Shown here piece by piece: positions 36,760 through 51,241 of a DNA stretch of 64,000 bases. Each line of letters starts with the position of its first letter. Positions within the stretch are counted from its first letter, which is position 1. Location: positions 248,001 to 312,000 of the forward strand of contig NZ_CP062938.1 in the NCBI RefSeq assembly GCF_014898155.1, read 5' to 3'. Source of the stretch: Bifidobacterium eulemuris (GTDB taxonomy: Bacteria > Actinomycetota > Actinomycetes > Actinomycetales > Bifidobacteriaceae). The notes beneath the pieces are model-generated. The model was given only the letters and a program-made list of their open reading frames with translations. It had not been told where the DNA came from and made no database searches. Both the position numbers and the translations under genes were made by a program.

Positions 36760-38184
36760 ATGGCAACTGAAACCATCGGAGCCATCGACATCGTCGCCTG
36801 GTTCGTCTATCTGTTCTCCGCCGTCATGTTCGTGGTCGGCCTGCACTATATGAACTCGCCGAAGACCGCGCGCAAGGGCAATATGATCTCCGCCTTCGGC
36901 ATGGTCGTGGCCGTGCTCATGGCATTCATCGTGCTGTTCGCCAAGGGATTCATCTCCACCGTGGCCGTGGTGATCCTCGTCGTGGGCATCGCCATCGGCG
37001 CGATCGCCGGCGTCGTTTCCGCCAAGAAGGTGAAGATGACCGATATGCCGCAGCTCGTCTCCGTGTTCAACACGGTGGGCGGCGGCGCGGCGGCCCTCGT
37101 CGCGCTCAACGACATCCTCACCAAGGCCGAAACGCCCGACATCGTCGTGCTCATCACCGCCGGACTCGGCGTGGTGATCGGTTCCGTCACCTTCACCGGC
37201 TCGCTGGTCGCCGCCGGCAAGCTGCAGGGCCTCAAGTTCATGCGCAAGCTCACGCTGCCCGCCAAGGGCGTGTGGAACGTGGTCTTCATCGCGCTCACGC
37301 TGATCGCCTTCGTGATGCTGTGCGTGCAGCCCGAGCAGCGTCTGCTGTGGAGCGTGCTGGCCACCGTGTTCGCCCTGTGCTATGGCCTGGTGTTCGTCAT
37401 CCCGATCGGCGGCGCCGACATGCCCGTCGTGATCTCCGTGCTCAACGCCTGCACCGGCACCGCCGTGGCCATGTCCGGCCTCGCTATCGACAATGTGGCG
37501 CTGATCGTGGCCGGCGCGCTCGTCGGCTCCGCCGGCGTGACCCTGTCCATCCTGATGGCCCAGGCCATGAACCGTCCGCTGCTGTCCGTCCTCGCCGGCG
37601 GATTCGGCGGCGGTTCCTCGGCCGCCGGCGACGCCGAAGGCCCCGAAGGCACCATGAAGGAGACCACCGCCGACGACGTGGCCGTCCAGCTCGTCTACGC
37701 GGAGAAGGTCATCTTCGTGCCCGGCTTCGGTCTGGCCCAGGCGCAGGCCCAGCGCGAACTCGCCGACCTCGGCGAACTGCTCAAGGGCCACGGCGTCGAG
37801 GTCTCCTACGCCATCCACCCGGTCGCCGGCCGTATGCCCGGCCATATGAACGTACTGCTCGCCGAAGCCAACGTGCCCTACGAGGAGCTCGTCGACCTCG
37901 ATGACATCAACCCGCAGTTCTCCAGCGCCAATGTGGCCCTCGTCGTCGGCGCGAACGATGTGACCAACCCGGCCGCCCGTCGTCCCGGCACTCCGGTCTC
38001 CGGCATGCCGATCCTCGACGTCGACATGGCGCAGAACGTCGTCGTCATGAAGCGCGGCCGCGGCAAGGGCTACGCCGGCATCGAAAACGAGCTGTACTTC
38101 AAGGACAACTCGCAGATGCTCTTCGGCGACGCGAAGGCTGGATTGCAAGCCGTCATCGCCGCCGTCAAGGAATTGATCGCATAA
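36760..38184 (+). CDS. pntB: NAD(P) transhydrogenase subunit beta
   Basis: The 474-residue protein has an N-terminal membrane half (about eight or nine segments, residues 5-285) forming the rest of the proton channel. The C-terminal soluble NADP(H)-binding domain III has VIFVPGFGLAQAQAQ, SYAIHPVAGRMPGHMNVLLAEA and VVGANDVTNPAA. Gene order pntAA-pntAB-pntB with 3-nt gaps shows a single operon. The final 14 nt are part of a large inverted repeat that continues downstream. Confidence 0.97.
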   Translation: MATETIGAIDIVAWFVYLFSAVMFVVGLHYMNSPKTARKGNMISAFGMVVAVLMAFIVLFAKGFISTVAVVILVVGIAIGAIAGVVSAKKVKMTDMPQLVSVFNTVGGGAAALVALNDILTKAETPDIVVLITAGLGVVIGSVTFTGSLVAAGKLQGLKFMRKLTLPAKGVWNVVFIALTLIAFVMLCVQPEQRLLWSVLATVFALCYGLVFVIPIGGADMPVVISVLNACTGTAVAMSGLAIDNVALIVAGALVGSAGVTLSILMAQAMNRPLLSVLAGGFGGGSSAAGDAEGPEGTMKETTADDVAVQLVYAEKVIFVPGFGLAQAQAQRELADLGELLKGHGVEVSYAIHPVAGRMPGHMNVLLAEANVPYEELVDLDDINPQFSSANVALVVGANDVTNPAARRPGTPVSGMPILDVDMAQNVVVMKRGRGKGYAGIENELYFKDNSQMLFGDAKAGLQAVIAAVKELIA

Positions 38185-38276
38185 CGGAGCGTCATCCGCG
38201 TTGTGGAGGGCTCGACGTACCGTGTGTACGCCTTCGCCCTCCACGCCTTGATGCCGCACACGTTATGCGACCAATT
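38171..38276. repeat. Nested inverted repeats at the 3' end of pntB
   Basis: The outer arms, 38171-38186 (overlapping the pntB stop) and 38261-38276, match in 15 of 16 positions. Inside them lies a 9-bp perfect stem (38203-38211 with 38236-38244). Overlapping the right arm is the palindrome centred on CAATTCGAATTG (38272-38283). The stretch could fold into a large RNA structure or DNA cruciform. Its role is unknown. Confidence 0.6.
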
Positions 38277-38303
38277 CGAATTGATCGCGTCACGGCACGA
38301 CAT

Positions 38304-38359
38304 CCGCTGGTATGGAAAGAGGGAGGATCTGAATGTCGTCCCTCTTTCCATACCAGCGG
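38304..38359. terminator. Long hairpin between pntB and the convergent hydrolase
   Basis: A 21-bp perfect stem (38304-38324 with 38339-38359) and 14-nt loop lie 8 nt beyond the leftward hydrolase stop. It lacks a clear T-run on either strand, but position and stability suit convergent termination. Confidence 0.65.
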
Positions 38360-38367
38360 GCCTAGGT

Positions 38368-39381
38368 TCACAAATCGAACACCCGCGTGACGAAGCCGCC
38401 GACGCGCTTCCAGTAGCGAGCGGGATCGGTGCCCGCGCACATCGCATGTCCGGCCCCGACGACCAGCAACTTCTCGCGGTCGATCGACGAGCACGCCTCG
38501 TAGTTGGCCTCCATCGCGCGAACGGGAACGAATTCGTCCTCCGAGCCTTGAATGAACATCATCGGCACCGTCGTATGGCGAAGCTGACGCAGGCATGACG
38601 CCTCATGCAACCCATATCCCGCACGCCATCTCGCCATCAGCCCCACGCCGGCGAACAGCGGGGCGAACATCCAACGAGGCAATTTGCCCTGCATCGCGGC
38701 ACCGGACATCAACGCATCCCACACCGAGGTGTATCCGCATTCCTCGATCGCCGCCACCACATTGCGGGGAAGGTCCGGTTCCCCGACGGTCATCATCACC
38801 GTGGCCGCACCCATGGAAATCCCCTGCAGCAGAATGCGCGCCTGGGGGTCGCTGGCGACGATCAGCGAGATCCAACGCATCAGATCACGACGCTCCAGCC
38901 ATCCCATGCCGACATAGCGGCCCTCGCTCAGCTCATGCCCACGCGAGGCCGGCAACAGCACGGTGAATCCCATCCTGGCGAACCGACGGGCGTATTTCGC
39001 CACTGCTTCGGGCTCACTGCCATGCCCATGGCAGCAGATCGCATACAGATGCGCCTTGGGAGCGGCATGGTCGGGATCCAGCAGCCAGCCGTGCAGCAGC
39101 AGTCTATCGTCGCTGCGCACCGTAACCGGCTGTCGGGACGCGACGAACCAGTCGATGGCGTCGGCCTCTTCGGCCGCGTCCCGTCCCACTCCCGAGGGAA
39201 TCCGCGTCTGCGGCGATGTCGCCACACCCGAGCGCATATCCAACGCGCGGGCGAACACGGTGTACGAAAGCGCCGCCCACCCTCCGGTCGCCGCCAGCAG
39301 CGACGAGGCGATAACCGCCGGGGCAAGGCCGCGTCCGGATTCGCGGATGGTGGGGGACAAGCGACGTGATGAGCCAGCCAT
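38368..39381 (-). CDS. Membrane-anchored alpha/beta hydrolase
   Basis: The 337-residue protein has one N-terminal membrane segment (about 16-40) and an extracytoplasmic alpha/beta hydrolase fold. Motifs are YAICCHGHGSE (oxyanion region), the nucleophile elbow GISMGAA, an acid in IQGSEDEFVPV, and the histidine in VVGAGHAM. It resembles BAAT/DUF-type peptidase-like hydrolases of Gram-positives. Start ATG 39381 is favoured by GAGG 5 nt upstream; longer in-frame starts exist. The substrate is unknown. Confidence 0.86.
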   Translation of the reverse strand: MAGSSRRLSPTIRESGRGLAPAVIASSLLAATGGWAALSYTVFARALDMRSGVATSPQTRIPSGVGRDAAEEADAIDWFVASRQPVTVRSDDRLLLHGWLLDPDHAAPKAHLYAICCHGHGSEPEAVAKYARRFARMGFTVLLPASRGHELSEGRYVGMGWLERRDLMRWISLIVASDPQARILLQGISMGAATVMMTVGEPDLPRNVVAAIEECGYTSVWDALMSGAAMQGKLPRWMFAPLFAGVGLMARWRAGYGLHEASCLRQLRHTTVPMMFIQGSEDEFVPVRAMEANYEACSSIDREKLLVVGAGHAMCAGTDPARYWKRVGGFVTRVFDL

Positions 39382-39640
39382 ATGACCTCGGTTCGTTGAG
39401 GGGTGATCGACATCCATCTTAGTCGTATGAGCGGCTCCACACGGTCGCGCTCCGGTAGAGGAGGCCAAGGAGGAACGCAATGTCCACGACATGTCTATAC
39501 TGGTGAACTGTTGCTTTGGCGAGGGAAGCTGCATGGCAGACTTCCGTTATCGACTCGGCGTTCGACCCACTCCTTGAGTGTGTTCCTTCGGCGCGTCGAT
39601 GCGTCGAAGCGGAATATACGAAACGATTCAAGGAGTCATC

Positions 39641-40225
39641 ATGGCCGTTACCATCACCCTCGAAGGCGCCAAGCGCACCGAGTTCGGCAAGGGCGTGGCC
39701 CGCCGTCTGCGCGTCGCCAAGCTCATCCCCGCCACCATCTACGCCGGCGGCGCCGATCCCGAGTTCATCCAGCTCCCGATGAAGGAGACCACCCTGGCGC
39801 TGCGTCACAACAACGCCCTGTTCACTCTGAACTTCGACGGCGAGACCAAGATGGCCGTCGTCAAGGATGTGCAGCGCAACCCCGTCAAGCGCATCGTCGA
39901 GCATGTCGACTTCTACGAGGTCAAGGCCGGCGACAAGATCGACGTCGAGGTGCCGGTGTTCGCCGAAGGCGAGCCGAAGGGCGCCGCCGTCGCGTTCGTC
40001 GACATGCAGGAGCTCAAGGTGCGCGCCGACGTGGCCAACCTGCCCGAGAAGATCGTTGTGAACGTCGACGGCCTGACCGACGGCGCCAAGGTCCTGCTCA
40101 AGGACGTCGTCCTGCCTGAGGGCGTCGAGCTCGACATGACCGATCTCGAGGAGCCCGTCGTCTCCGTCACCGTGCCGGAGGACGCCTCCGCCGAAGCCGA
40201 GCCCGAGGCCCCGGCCGCCGAGTGA
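39641..40225 (+). CDS. rplY: 50S ribosomal protein L25 (CTC type)
   Basis: L25 binds 5S rRNA in the large subunit. The 194-residue protein is the long CTC form, with the L25 domain first (TLEGAKRTEFGKGVARRLR, then LIPATIYAGG) and a beta-rich TL5 C-terminal domain ending in an acidic alanine/proline tail. AAGGAG lies 8 nt before ATG 39641. It is monocistronic, with its own terminator. Confidence 0.97.
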   Translation: MAVTITLEGAKRTEFGKGVARRLRVAKLIPATIYAGGADPEFIQLPMKETTLALRHNNALFTLNFDGETKMAVVKDVQRNPVKRIVEHVDFYEVKAGDKIDVEVPVFAEGEPKGAAVAFVDMQELKVRADVANLPEKIVVNVDGLTDGAKVLLKDVVLPEGVELDMTDLEEPVVSVTVPEDASAEAEPEAPAAE

Positions 40226-40268
40226 TGATGGCGGGACCCGATCCCGCGACCATCGGCTGACAGCATCC

Positions 40269-40298
40269 GGACCCATGACCCGCCGTCATGGGTCCTTT
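40269..40298 (+). terminator. Terminator after rplY
   Basis: An 11-bp perfect stem (40269-40279 with 40285-40295) is followed by TTT. Confidence 0.8.
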
Positions 40299-40452
40299 GC
40301 GTTCAGCGCCCGGTTTTCACCATGTGAACCCCGTGCCGCATGGACGGCACCGGTGTGGAAAAGTAAAGTGCAGGCCCCATGCCACAAGCATCACGGGCGA
40401 ACCCCAAGAGAATACGCCGCCTCGCGGCCGTACATTCCAAGAAGAAGTGACT

Positions 40453-41580
40453 ATGACTGAAAACACGCATCACGATCCGGCCGCGCTCAGCAAGCTCGCC
40501 GAAGCGTTCACCGTCCTGCCGAACGATAACCCCGCCTCCGACGCCAAGCGCGCCGAACTCATCGACAAGCCCGCCTTCGGACAGCTGTTCTCCGACAATA
40601 TGGCCCACATGAGCTGGACCAAGGGCGAGGGCTGGTCCGACCGCCGCATCGAACCGTACGCGCCGCTGAAGATGGATCCGGGCGCATCCGTGCTCCACTA
40701 CGCGCAGGAATGCTTCGAAGGGCTCAAGGCCTATCGTCACGCGGACGGCTCCACCTGGCTGTTCCGTCCGGACGCGAACGCGGAACGCTTCCAGAACTCC
40801 GCCAAGCGCATGTATCTGCCCGAACTGCCGATCGACGACTTCCTCGGCTCCTGCGCCGCGCTCGTCAAGCAGGATGTGAACTGGGTGCCCTCCCGCCGCG
40901 AGTACACGCTGTATCTGCGTCCGTTCATGTTCGCCTCCGAACCCTTCCTTGGCGTGCGTGCCCCGCACGAGGTGGACTACTGCGTGATCGCCAGCCCCTC
41001 CGGCCCGTACTTCCCGGGCGGCGTCAAGCCCGTGAGCATCTGGGTGGAGGACAAGTGGTTCCGCACCGGCCCCGGCGGCACCGGCTTCGCCAAGTGCGGC
41101 GGCAACTACGCCGCCTCCCTGCTCGGCGAGTACAAGGGCATCGAGAACGGCTGCGAGCAGGTGTGCTTCGTGGACGCCGCCACCAAGACCTATCTTGAGG
41201 AGCTGGGCGGCATGAACATGATGGTCGTCCACAAGGACGGCCATGTGGAGACCCCGTCGCTGACCGGCAACATCCTGCCCGGCGTGACCCGCCGTTCCCT
41301 GATCCAGCTCATGCAGGACCATGGCCGCGACGTGGTCGAGACGATGATTCCGCTGGAGCAGCTGCTCGAGGACATCAAGTCCGGCGAGGTGACCGAGGTG
41401 TTCGCCTGCGGCACCGCCGCCATCATCACCCCGATCGGCCGCTTCAAGTCCGACAAGTTCGACGTGACCGTAGGCAACGGCGAATCCGGCGAGCTGACCG
41501 TGAATCTGCGCAACGAGCTGCTCGGCATCCAGCTTGGCGAGATCGACGATCCGCACAACTGGATGTGGAAGGTCTGCTGA
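40453..41580 (+). CDS. ilvE: Branched-chain amino acid aminotransferase
   Basis: This is a class IV PLP aminotransferase of 375 residues that interconverts Leu/Ile/Val and their keto acids. It includes YAQECFEGLKAYRHADGS, RMYLPELP, and the GGTGFAKCGGNYAAS stretch, whose lysine is the probable PLP lysine. The C-terminal region has FACGTAAIITPI. Start ATG 40453 is selected because the in-frame sequence upstream overlaps the rplY terminator. The leader of about 155 nt has no visible attenuator. Confidence 0.95.
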   Translation: MTENTHHDPAALSKLAEAFTVLPNDNPASDAKRAELIDKPAFGQLFSDNMAHMSWTKGEGWSDRRIEPYAPLKMDPGASVLHYAQECFEGLKAYRHADGSTWLFRPDANAERFQNSAKRMYLPELPIDDFLGSCAALVKQDVNWVPSRREYTLYLRPFMFASEPFLGVRAPHEVDYCVIASPSGPYFPGGVKPVSIWVEDKWFRTGPGGTGFAKCGGNYAASLLGEYKGIENGCEQVCFVDAATKTYLEELGGMNMMVVHKDGHVETPSLTGNILPGVTRRSLIQLMQDHGRDVVETMIPLEQLLEDIKSGEVTEVFACGTAAIITPIGRFKSDKFDVTVGNGESGELTVNLRNELLGIQLGEIDDPHNWMWKVC

Positions 41581-41600
41581 CCTGCGACCCAACCTTATGC

Positions 41601-41633
41601 GAGGGCTTCCGTTCCGGACGGAAGCCCTCTTTT
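41601..41633 (+). terminator. Terminator after ilvE
   Basis: A 12-bp perfect stem (41601-41612 with 41618-41629) runs into TTTT. Confidence 0.92.
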
Positions 41634-41716
41634 CGTCTCGTGGAAAACGCGGCGCGCCTGAAGGTGGGGGAGCATGGGGTTTGTTATATTGAGGGGCGGC
41701 GAAAAGGAGATCTGCG

Positions 41717-42382
41717 ATGGAAGTGGCGCTGGAAAGCAATGCGTTTATACTGGGCATCGAATATATGGCCATCTTCTGTTGCGGCATGGTCGGGGGATTG
41801 TCGGCCGTGCGCAAGGACTATGATCTCTTCGCCATCGTCATCACCGCGTGGCTGACCGCGCTCGGAGGCGGCATCATCCGCGATGTGATGCTTGACGTGC
41901 CTCCTGTGGGCATCACCGACAAAGGCTTCGTGCTCACCGCGCTGGCGTCCGGCATCGCGGTGGCGGTGATCCACCCGGAAGTCGACAAGCTCAAATGGCC
42001 GATGCTGACCATCGACGCGCTGGCCGTCGCGTTGTTCGCCGTGAACGGCACGGCCAAGGCCATGGGATTGGGATCGTCGGGCATGACCGCCGCGTTCATG
42101 GGCATGTTCACCGCGTTGGGCGGCGGGTTGGTGCGCGACATGCTGATCAACGAGGTCCCGATGGTGATCCGCGACAAGCACTGGTACGCGGTACCGTCGG
42201 CGGTGGGCTGCCTGCTGACCGTTTTCGTATGCAAGGCGCTGAACGCTGGCTGGATCAATCTTGAATGGGAGATGGCGTTGGAGCTCGCGATCGTAGCGGT
42301 GGTGGTGATTATGCGGCTGCTGTCGGTGAAATTCAATCTCACGGTGCCGGGCGCGGTCGAGCGTCGGCATGTGTATCTGTAG
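41717..42382 (+). CDS. TRIC-type cation channel family protein (UPF0126)
   Basis: The 221-residue protein has seven membrane segments and two repeats of the family pattern: a glycine-rich helix followed by LGGGIIRDVML in the first half and LGGGLVRDMLI in the second. Prokaryotic members are trimeric channels with K+/Na+ conductance in tested cases. AAAGGAG lies before ATG 41717. It is likely monocistronic. Confidence 0.92.
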   Translation: MEVALESNAFILGIEYMAIFCCGMVGGLSAVRKDYDLFAIVITAWLTALGGGIIRDVMLDVPPVGITDKGFVLTALASGIAVAVIHPEVDKLKWPMLTIDALAVALFAVNGTAKAMGLGSSGMTAAFMGMFTALGGGLVRDMLINEVPMVIRDKHWYAVPSAVGCLLTVFVCKALNAGWINLEWEMALELAIVAVVVIMRLLSVKFNLTVPGAVERRHVYL

Positions 42383-42410
42383 ACGACCGTCGCACGGACT
42401 TGCCCCTCGA

Positions 42411-42430
42411 TCTCACCTGTGAGACCCTTT
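42411..42430 (+). terminator. Weak terminator after the TRIC-like gene
   Basis: The TCTCACCTGTGAGA palindrome is followed by CCCTTTT, 28 nt after the stop codon. Confidence 0.45.
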
Positions 42431-42520
42431 TGTGCAGCTCAAACGCACATGATATTCGATACTTCGTTGGGATTCCGCCAAAATCACGATGTGCGGCCAT
42501 GTGCGCATCCGTAAGAAAAA

Positions 42521-42557
42521 GTCGCACGGAGCAGTGCGACGACCTGCTCCGTGCGAC
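42521..42557 (-). terminator. Second terminator downstream of rpsT
   Basis: A 14-bp perfect stem (42521-42534 with 42544-42557), read on the minus strand, ends in TTTTTC. It lies just beyond the main rpsT terminator, giving tandem termination. Confidence 0.75.
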
Positions 42558-42562
42558 CCCAA

Positions 42563-42608
42563 GATATGAAAAAACCGCACCCCGAACGGGGTGCGGTTTT
42601 TTCATATC
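42563..42608. terminator. Main terminator of rpsT
   Basis: A 21-bp perfect stem (42563-42583 with 42588-42608) with an A6/T6 run abuts the rpsT stop codon. It can act on both strands. Confidence 0.95.
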
Positions 42609-42869
42609 TCACAGCGCGTTGATGGCGACGGCGAGACCGGACTTGCGGTTGGCGGCCTGGTTCTTGTGAATCACGCCAGCGCCGGCGGCCTTGTCGAGCT
42701 TCTGAGCGGCGACCTTGTAGGCGGCCTCAGCGGCGGCCTTATCGCCGGCGGCGATGGCCTCGCGGGTGGCGCGGATGGCGGTCTTAAGACCGGACTTCAC
42801 GGCCACATTGCGCTTGTGCGCCTTCTCGTTGGTCAGTACGCGCTTCTTCTGCGACTTGATGTTTGCCAA
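42609..42869 (-). CDS. rpsT: 30S ribosomal protein S20
   Basis: S20 is a primary binding protein of 16S rRNA. The 86-residue basic protein contains the family pattern [20 protein letters not shown] and a C-terminal [12 protein letters not shown]. It is a separate leftward transcription unit, divergent from lepA, with a tandem terminator. Confidence 0.97.
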   Translation of the reverse strand: MANIKSQKKRVLTNEKAHKRNVAVKSGLKTAIRATREAIAAGDKAAAEAAYKVAAQKLDKAAGAGVIHKNQAANRKSGLAVAINAL

Positions 42870-43054
42870 TGTAACTCCAAACGACGTTTGCTATACGGAC
42901 ATACAAAACAGAGATGATAGCACGCAAGCCGGATAATCTCACGCATCCGGCCGCGACACGCGCATAGCCCGCGCACACGCGCGGGATACGGCGGACGGGG
43001 GAGTTCGCTAGTATGGACTGAGTTTTGTCTTGCGCCAGCTAGAAGGAGTGTTTG

Positions 43055-44935
<1,881 letters not shown>

Positions 44936-44953
44936 CGGGCGTCCTGTAACATC

Positions 44954-45092
44954 CGTCATCCCGAGCGCAGTCGAGGGATCCCAAATCGAGACGGCCGTCG
45001 GAACGGTCGGACAGCGTCATCCCGAGCGCAGTCGAGGGATCCCAACGCCACGAGATGCTTCGACTGCGCCTGCGGCTCCGCTCAGCATGACG
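44954..45092. repeat. Dispersed palindromic repeats, three units
   Basis: Two direct copies, starting CGTCATCCCGAGCGCAGTCG at 44954 and 45015, are followed by one inverted copy (GAGATGCTTCGACTGCG through CTCAGCATGACGG, 45052-45092). The second and third units can pair into a long hairpin. They fill the gap between lepA and hemW. Confidence 0.8.
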
Positions 45093-45128
45093 GCAAAGCA
45101 TCCGTCGCGCACGTATGAAAGGCATATC

Positions 45129-46298
45129 ATGACCTACGGAGTGTATGTGCATGTGCCGTTCTGCTTAAGGCGCTGCGGATACTGCGATTTCAACACGTAT
45201 ACGGCCTTTGATCTGGGTGGGGGCGCCTCACGCGGCAACTACGCGACCATGGTGGTGCGCGAGATGCGTCTGGTGCGCGACTGGCAGCTCGCGCACGGCA
45301 TCGAAGAACCCGAAGCTAGCACCGTGTTCTTCGGGGGAGGCACGCCCACCATCCTGCCGGCGTCCGATCTGATCGCCATGCTGGACGCGGTCCGAGACGT
45401 CTGGGGGTTGGAACCCGATGCGGAAATCACCACCGAGGCGAATCCCGACACCGTGGATGCCGACTATATCCGTGAGCTCGCGGATGGAGGGTTCACCCGT
45501 ATCTCCTTCGGCATGCAGTCGGCGGTGCCGCATGTGCTGAAAACCTTGGACCGCACGCATACGCCCGCCAACGTGGAGGCCGGCGTGCGCGCGGCCGAAC
45601 GGGCTGGGCTGCGCTCCAGCGTCGACCTGATCTACGGAGCGCCGGGGGAGAGCCTCGACGACTGGCGGGAATCCGTACGCACCGCCATCGATCTGGGAGT
45701 GGACCACATCTCCGCCTACGCGCTCACCGTGGAGCCGACCACCAGGATGGGCCGTCAGATCGCCGCGGGAATCCTGCCCAAACCCGATGACGACGACGAG
45801 GCGGCGAAATACGAAATCGCCGACGAGCTGTTCACCGCCGCCGGACTGCGCTGGTACGAGGTGTCGAACTGGGCCCGACCTGGCTTCGAAAGCCGCCATA
45901 ACCTCGGATATTGGCGCAACGTCGATTGGGCGGGGCTGGGACCGGGCGCGCACAGCCACTATTCGCTCGACGGCAACGATATGCGCGCCTGGGACATCAC
46001 GCATCCGAAACTGTGGGGGCAATCCATCGCCGATGGCACAGTGCCATGGGCAGGAAGCGAAACCATATCCGCCCAGGAGCATCTTGAAGAGGTGATCATG
46101 CTGGGCGTGCGCCTGCGCGAGGGATTGGCCATCGCCGACGTCGAGCGCGCGGCCGGACATGCGATTCCACGCGAACGCTTCGACGGATTGCGCCAAGCCG
46201 GACTGATCGACGTGGCGGACGACAGCATCGTTCCCACGCTTCGGGGCCGTCTGCTCAACGACACCATCATCGAACAGCTTTTCGACCTGCTCGGCTGA
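45129..46298 (+). CDS. hemW: HemW-like radical SAM protein
   Basis: The 389-residue radical SAM protein has the cluster motif CLRRCGYCDF (CxxxCxxC), FFGGGTPTIL, and ISFGMQSAVPHVLKTLDRTH. These define the HemN/HemW family. It is more HemW-like (heme chaperone) than a true coproporphyrinogen oxidase because of its length and the organism's likely lack of heme synthesis. Start ATG 45129 has GAAAGG upstream; earlier in-frame sequence overlaps repeat DNA and lepA. Confidence 0.9.
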   Translation: MTYGVYVHVPFCLRRCGYCDFNTYTAFDLGGGASRGNYATMVVREMRLVRDWQLAHGIEEPEASTVFFGGGTPTILPASDLIAMLDAVRDVWGLEPDAEITTEANPDTVDADYIRELADGGFTRISFGMQSAVPHVLKTLDRTHTPANVEAGVRAAERAGLRSSVDLIYGAPGESLDDWRESVRTAIDLGVDHISAYALTVEPTTRMGRQIAAGILPKPDDDDEAAKYEIADELFTAAGLRWYEVSNWARPGFESRHNLGYWRNVDWAGLGPGAHSHYSLDGNDMRAWDITHPKLWGQSIADGTVPWAGSETISAQEHLEEVIMLGVRLREGLAIADVERAAGHAIPRERFDGLRQAGLIDVADDSIVPTLRGRLLNDTIIEQLFDLLG

Positions 46299-46319
46299 AG
46301 CCGTACCAACGCTCCGCAC

Positions 46320-46479
46320 GTCATCCTGAGCGAAGCGATTTTTTCCGTCATCCGAGAAGCGGTTCATCTTTCCTCCGTCATCCCGAGCGGAGCGCAGAGC
46401 GCGCAGTCGAGGGATCTCGTTTGGTTGAGTCGGGAGTATGAGATTCTTCGACTCCGCTGCGCTCCGCTCAGAATGACGG
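46320..46479. repeat. Dispersed palindromic repeats upstream of gltB
   Basis: A truncated unit (46320-46338) is followed by a full unit (46376-46419, GTCATCCCGAGCGGAGC to GAGGGATCTCG) and an inverted full unit (46440-46479). The two full units face each other and can pair. Confidence 0.75.
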
Positions 46480-46513
46480 GAAAAGAGGGTGTTGCTTGGT
46501 CTGGCGCGAATGC

Positions 46514-46553
46514 CGAAAAAAGGGTATTGACTTTTTTCGATATTCGGTATATG
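46514..46553 (+). promoter_or_regulatory. Candidate gltBD promoter with inverted repeat
   Basis: TTGACT (46527-46532) and TATATG (46548-46553) are 15 nt apart. An inverted repeat, CGAAAAAA (46514-46521) and TTTTTTCG (46532-46539), straddles the -35, so a regulator bound here would block transcription. The regulator is unknown; a nitrogen regulator would fit gltBD. Confidence 0.5.
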
Positions 46554-46644
46554 GGACACGTAACATAAATGACGCAAGCCGGCGCTACCCTATAAAAGCT
46601 TTACCCAAAGAACCGCAGGACCTTCGGGCTCTGCCAAAACGACA

Positions 46645-51240
<4,596 letters not shown>

Positions 51241-51241
51241 C

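Larger units (their letters stand above)
46299..46644. other. Intergenic region between hemW and gltB
   Basis: This 346-nt gap holds repeat units (46320-46479) and the putative gltB promoter region (46513-46553). About 90 nt of leader with no open frame follow. The leader includes a short GC hairpin (CCGCAGGACCTTCGGGCTC). Confidence 0.75.
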
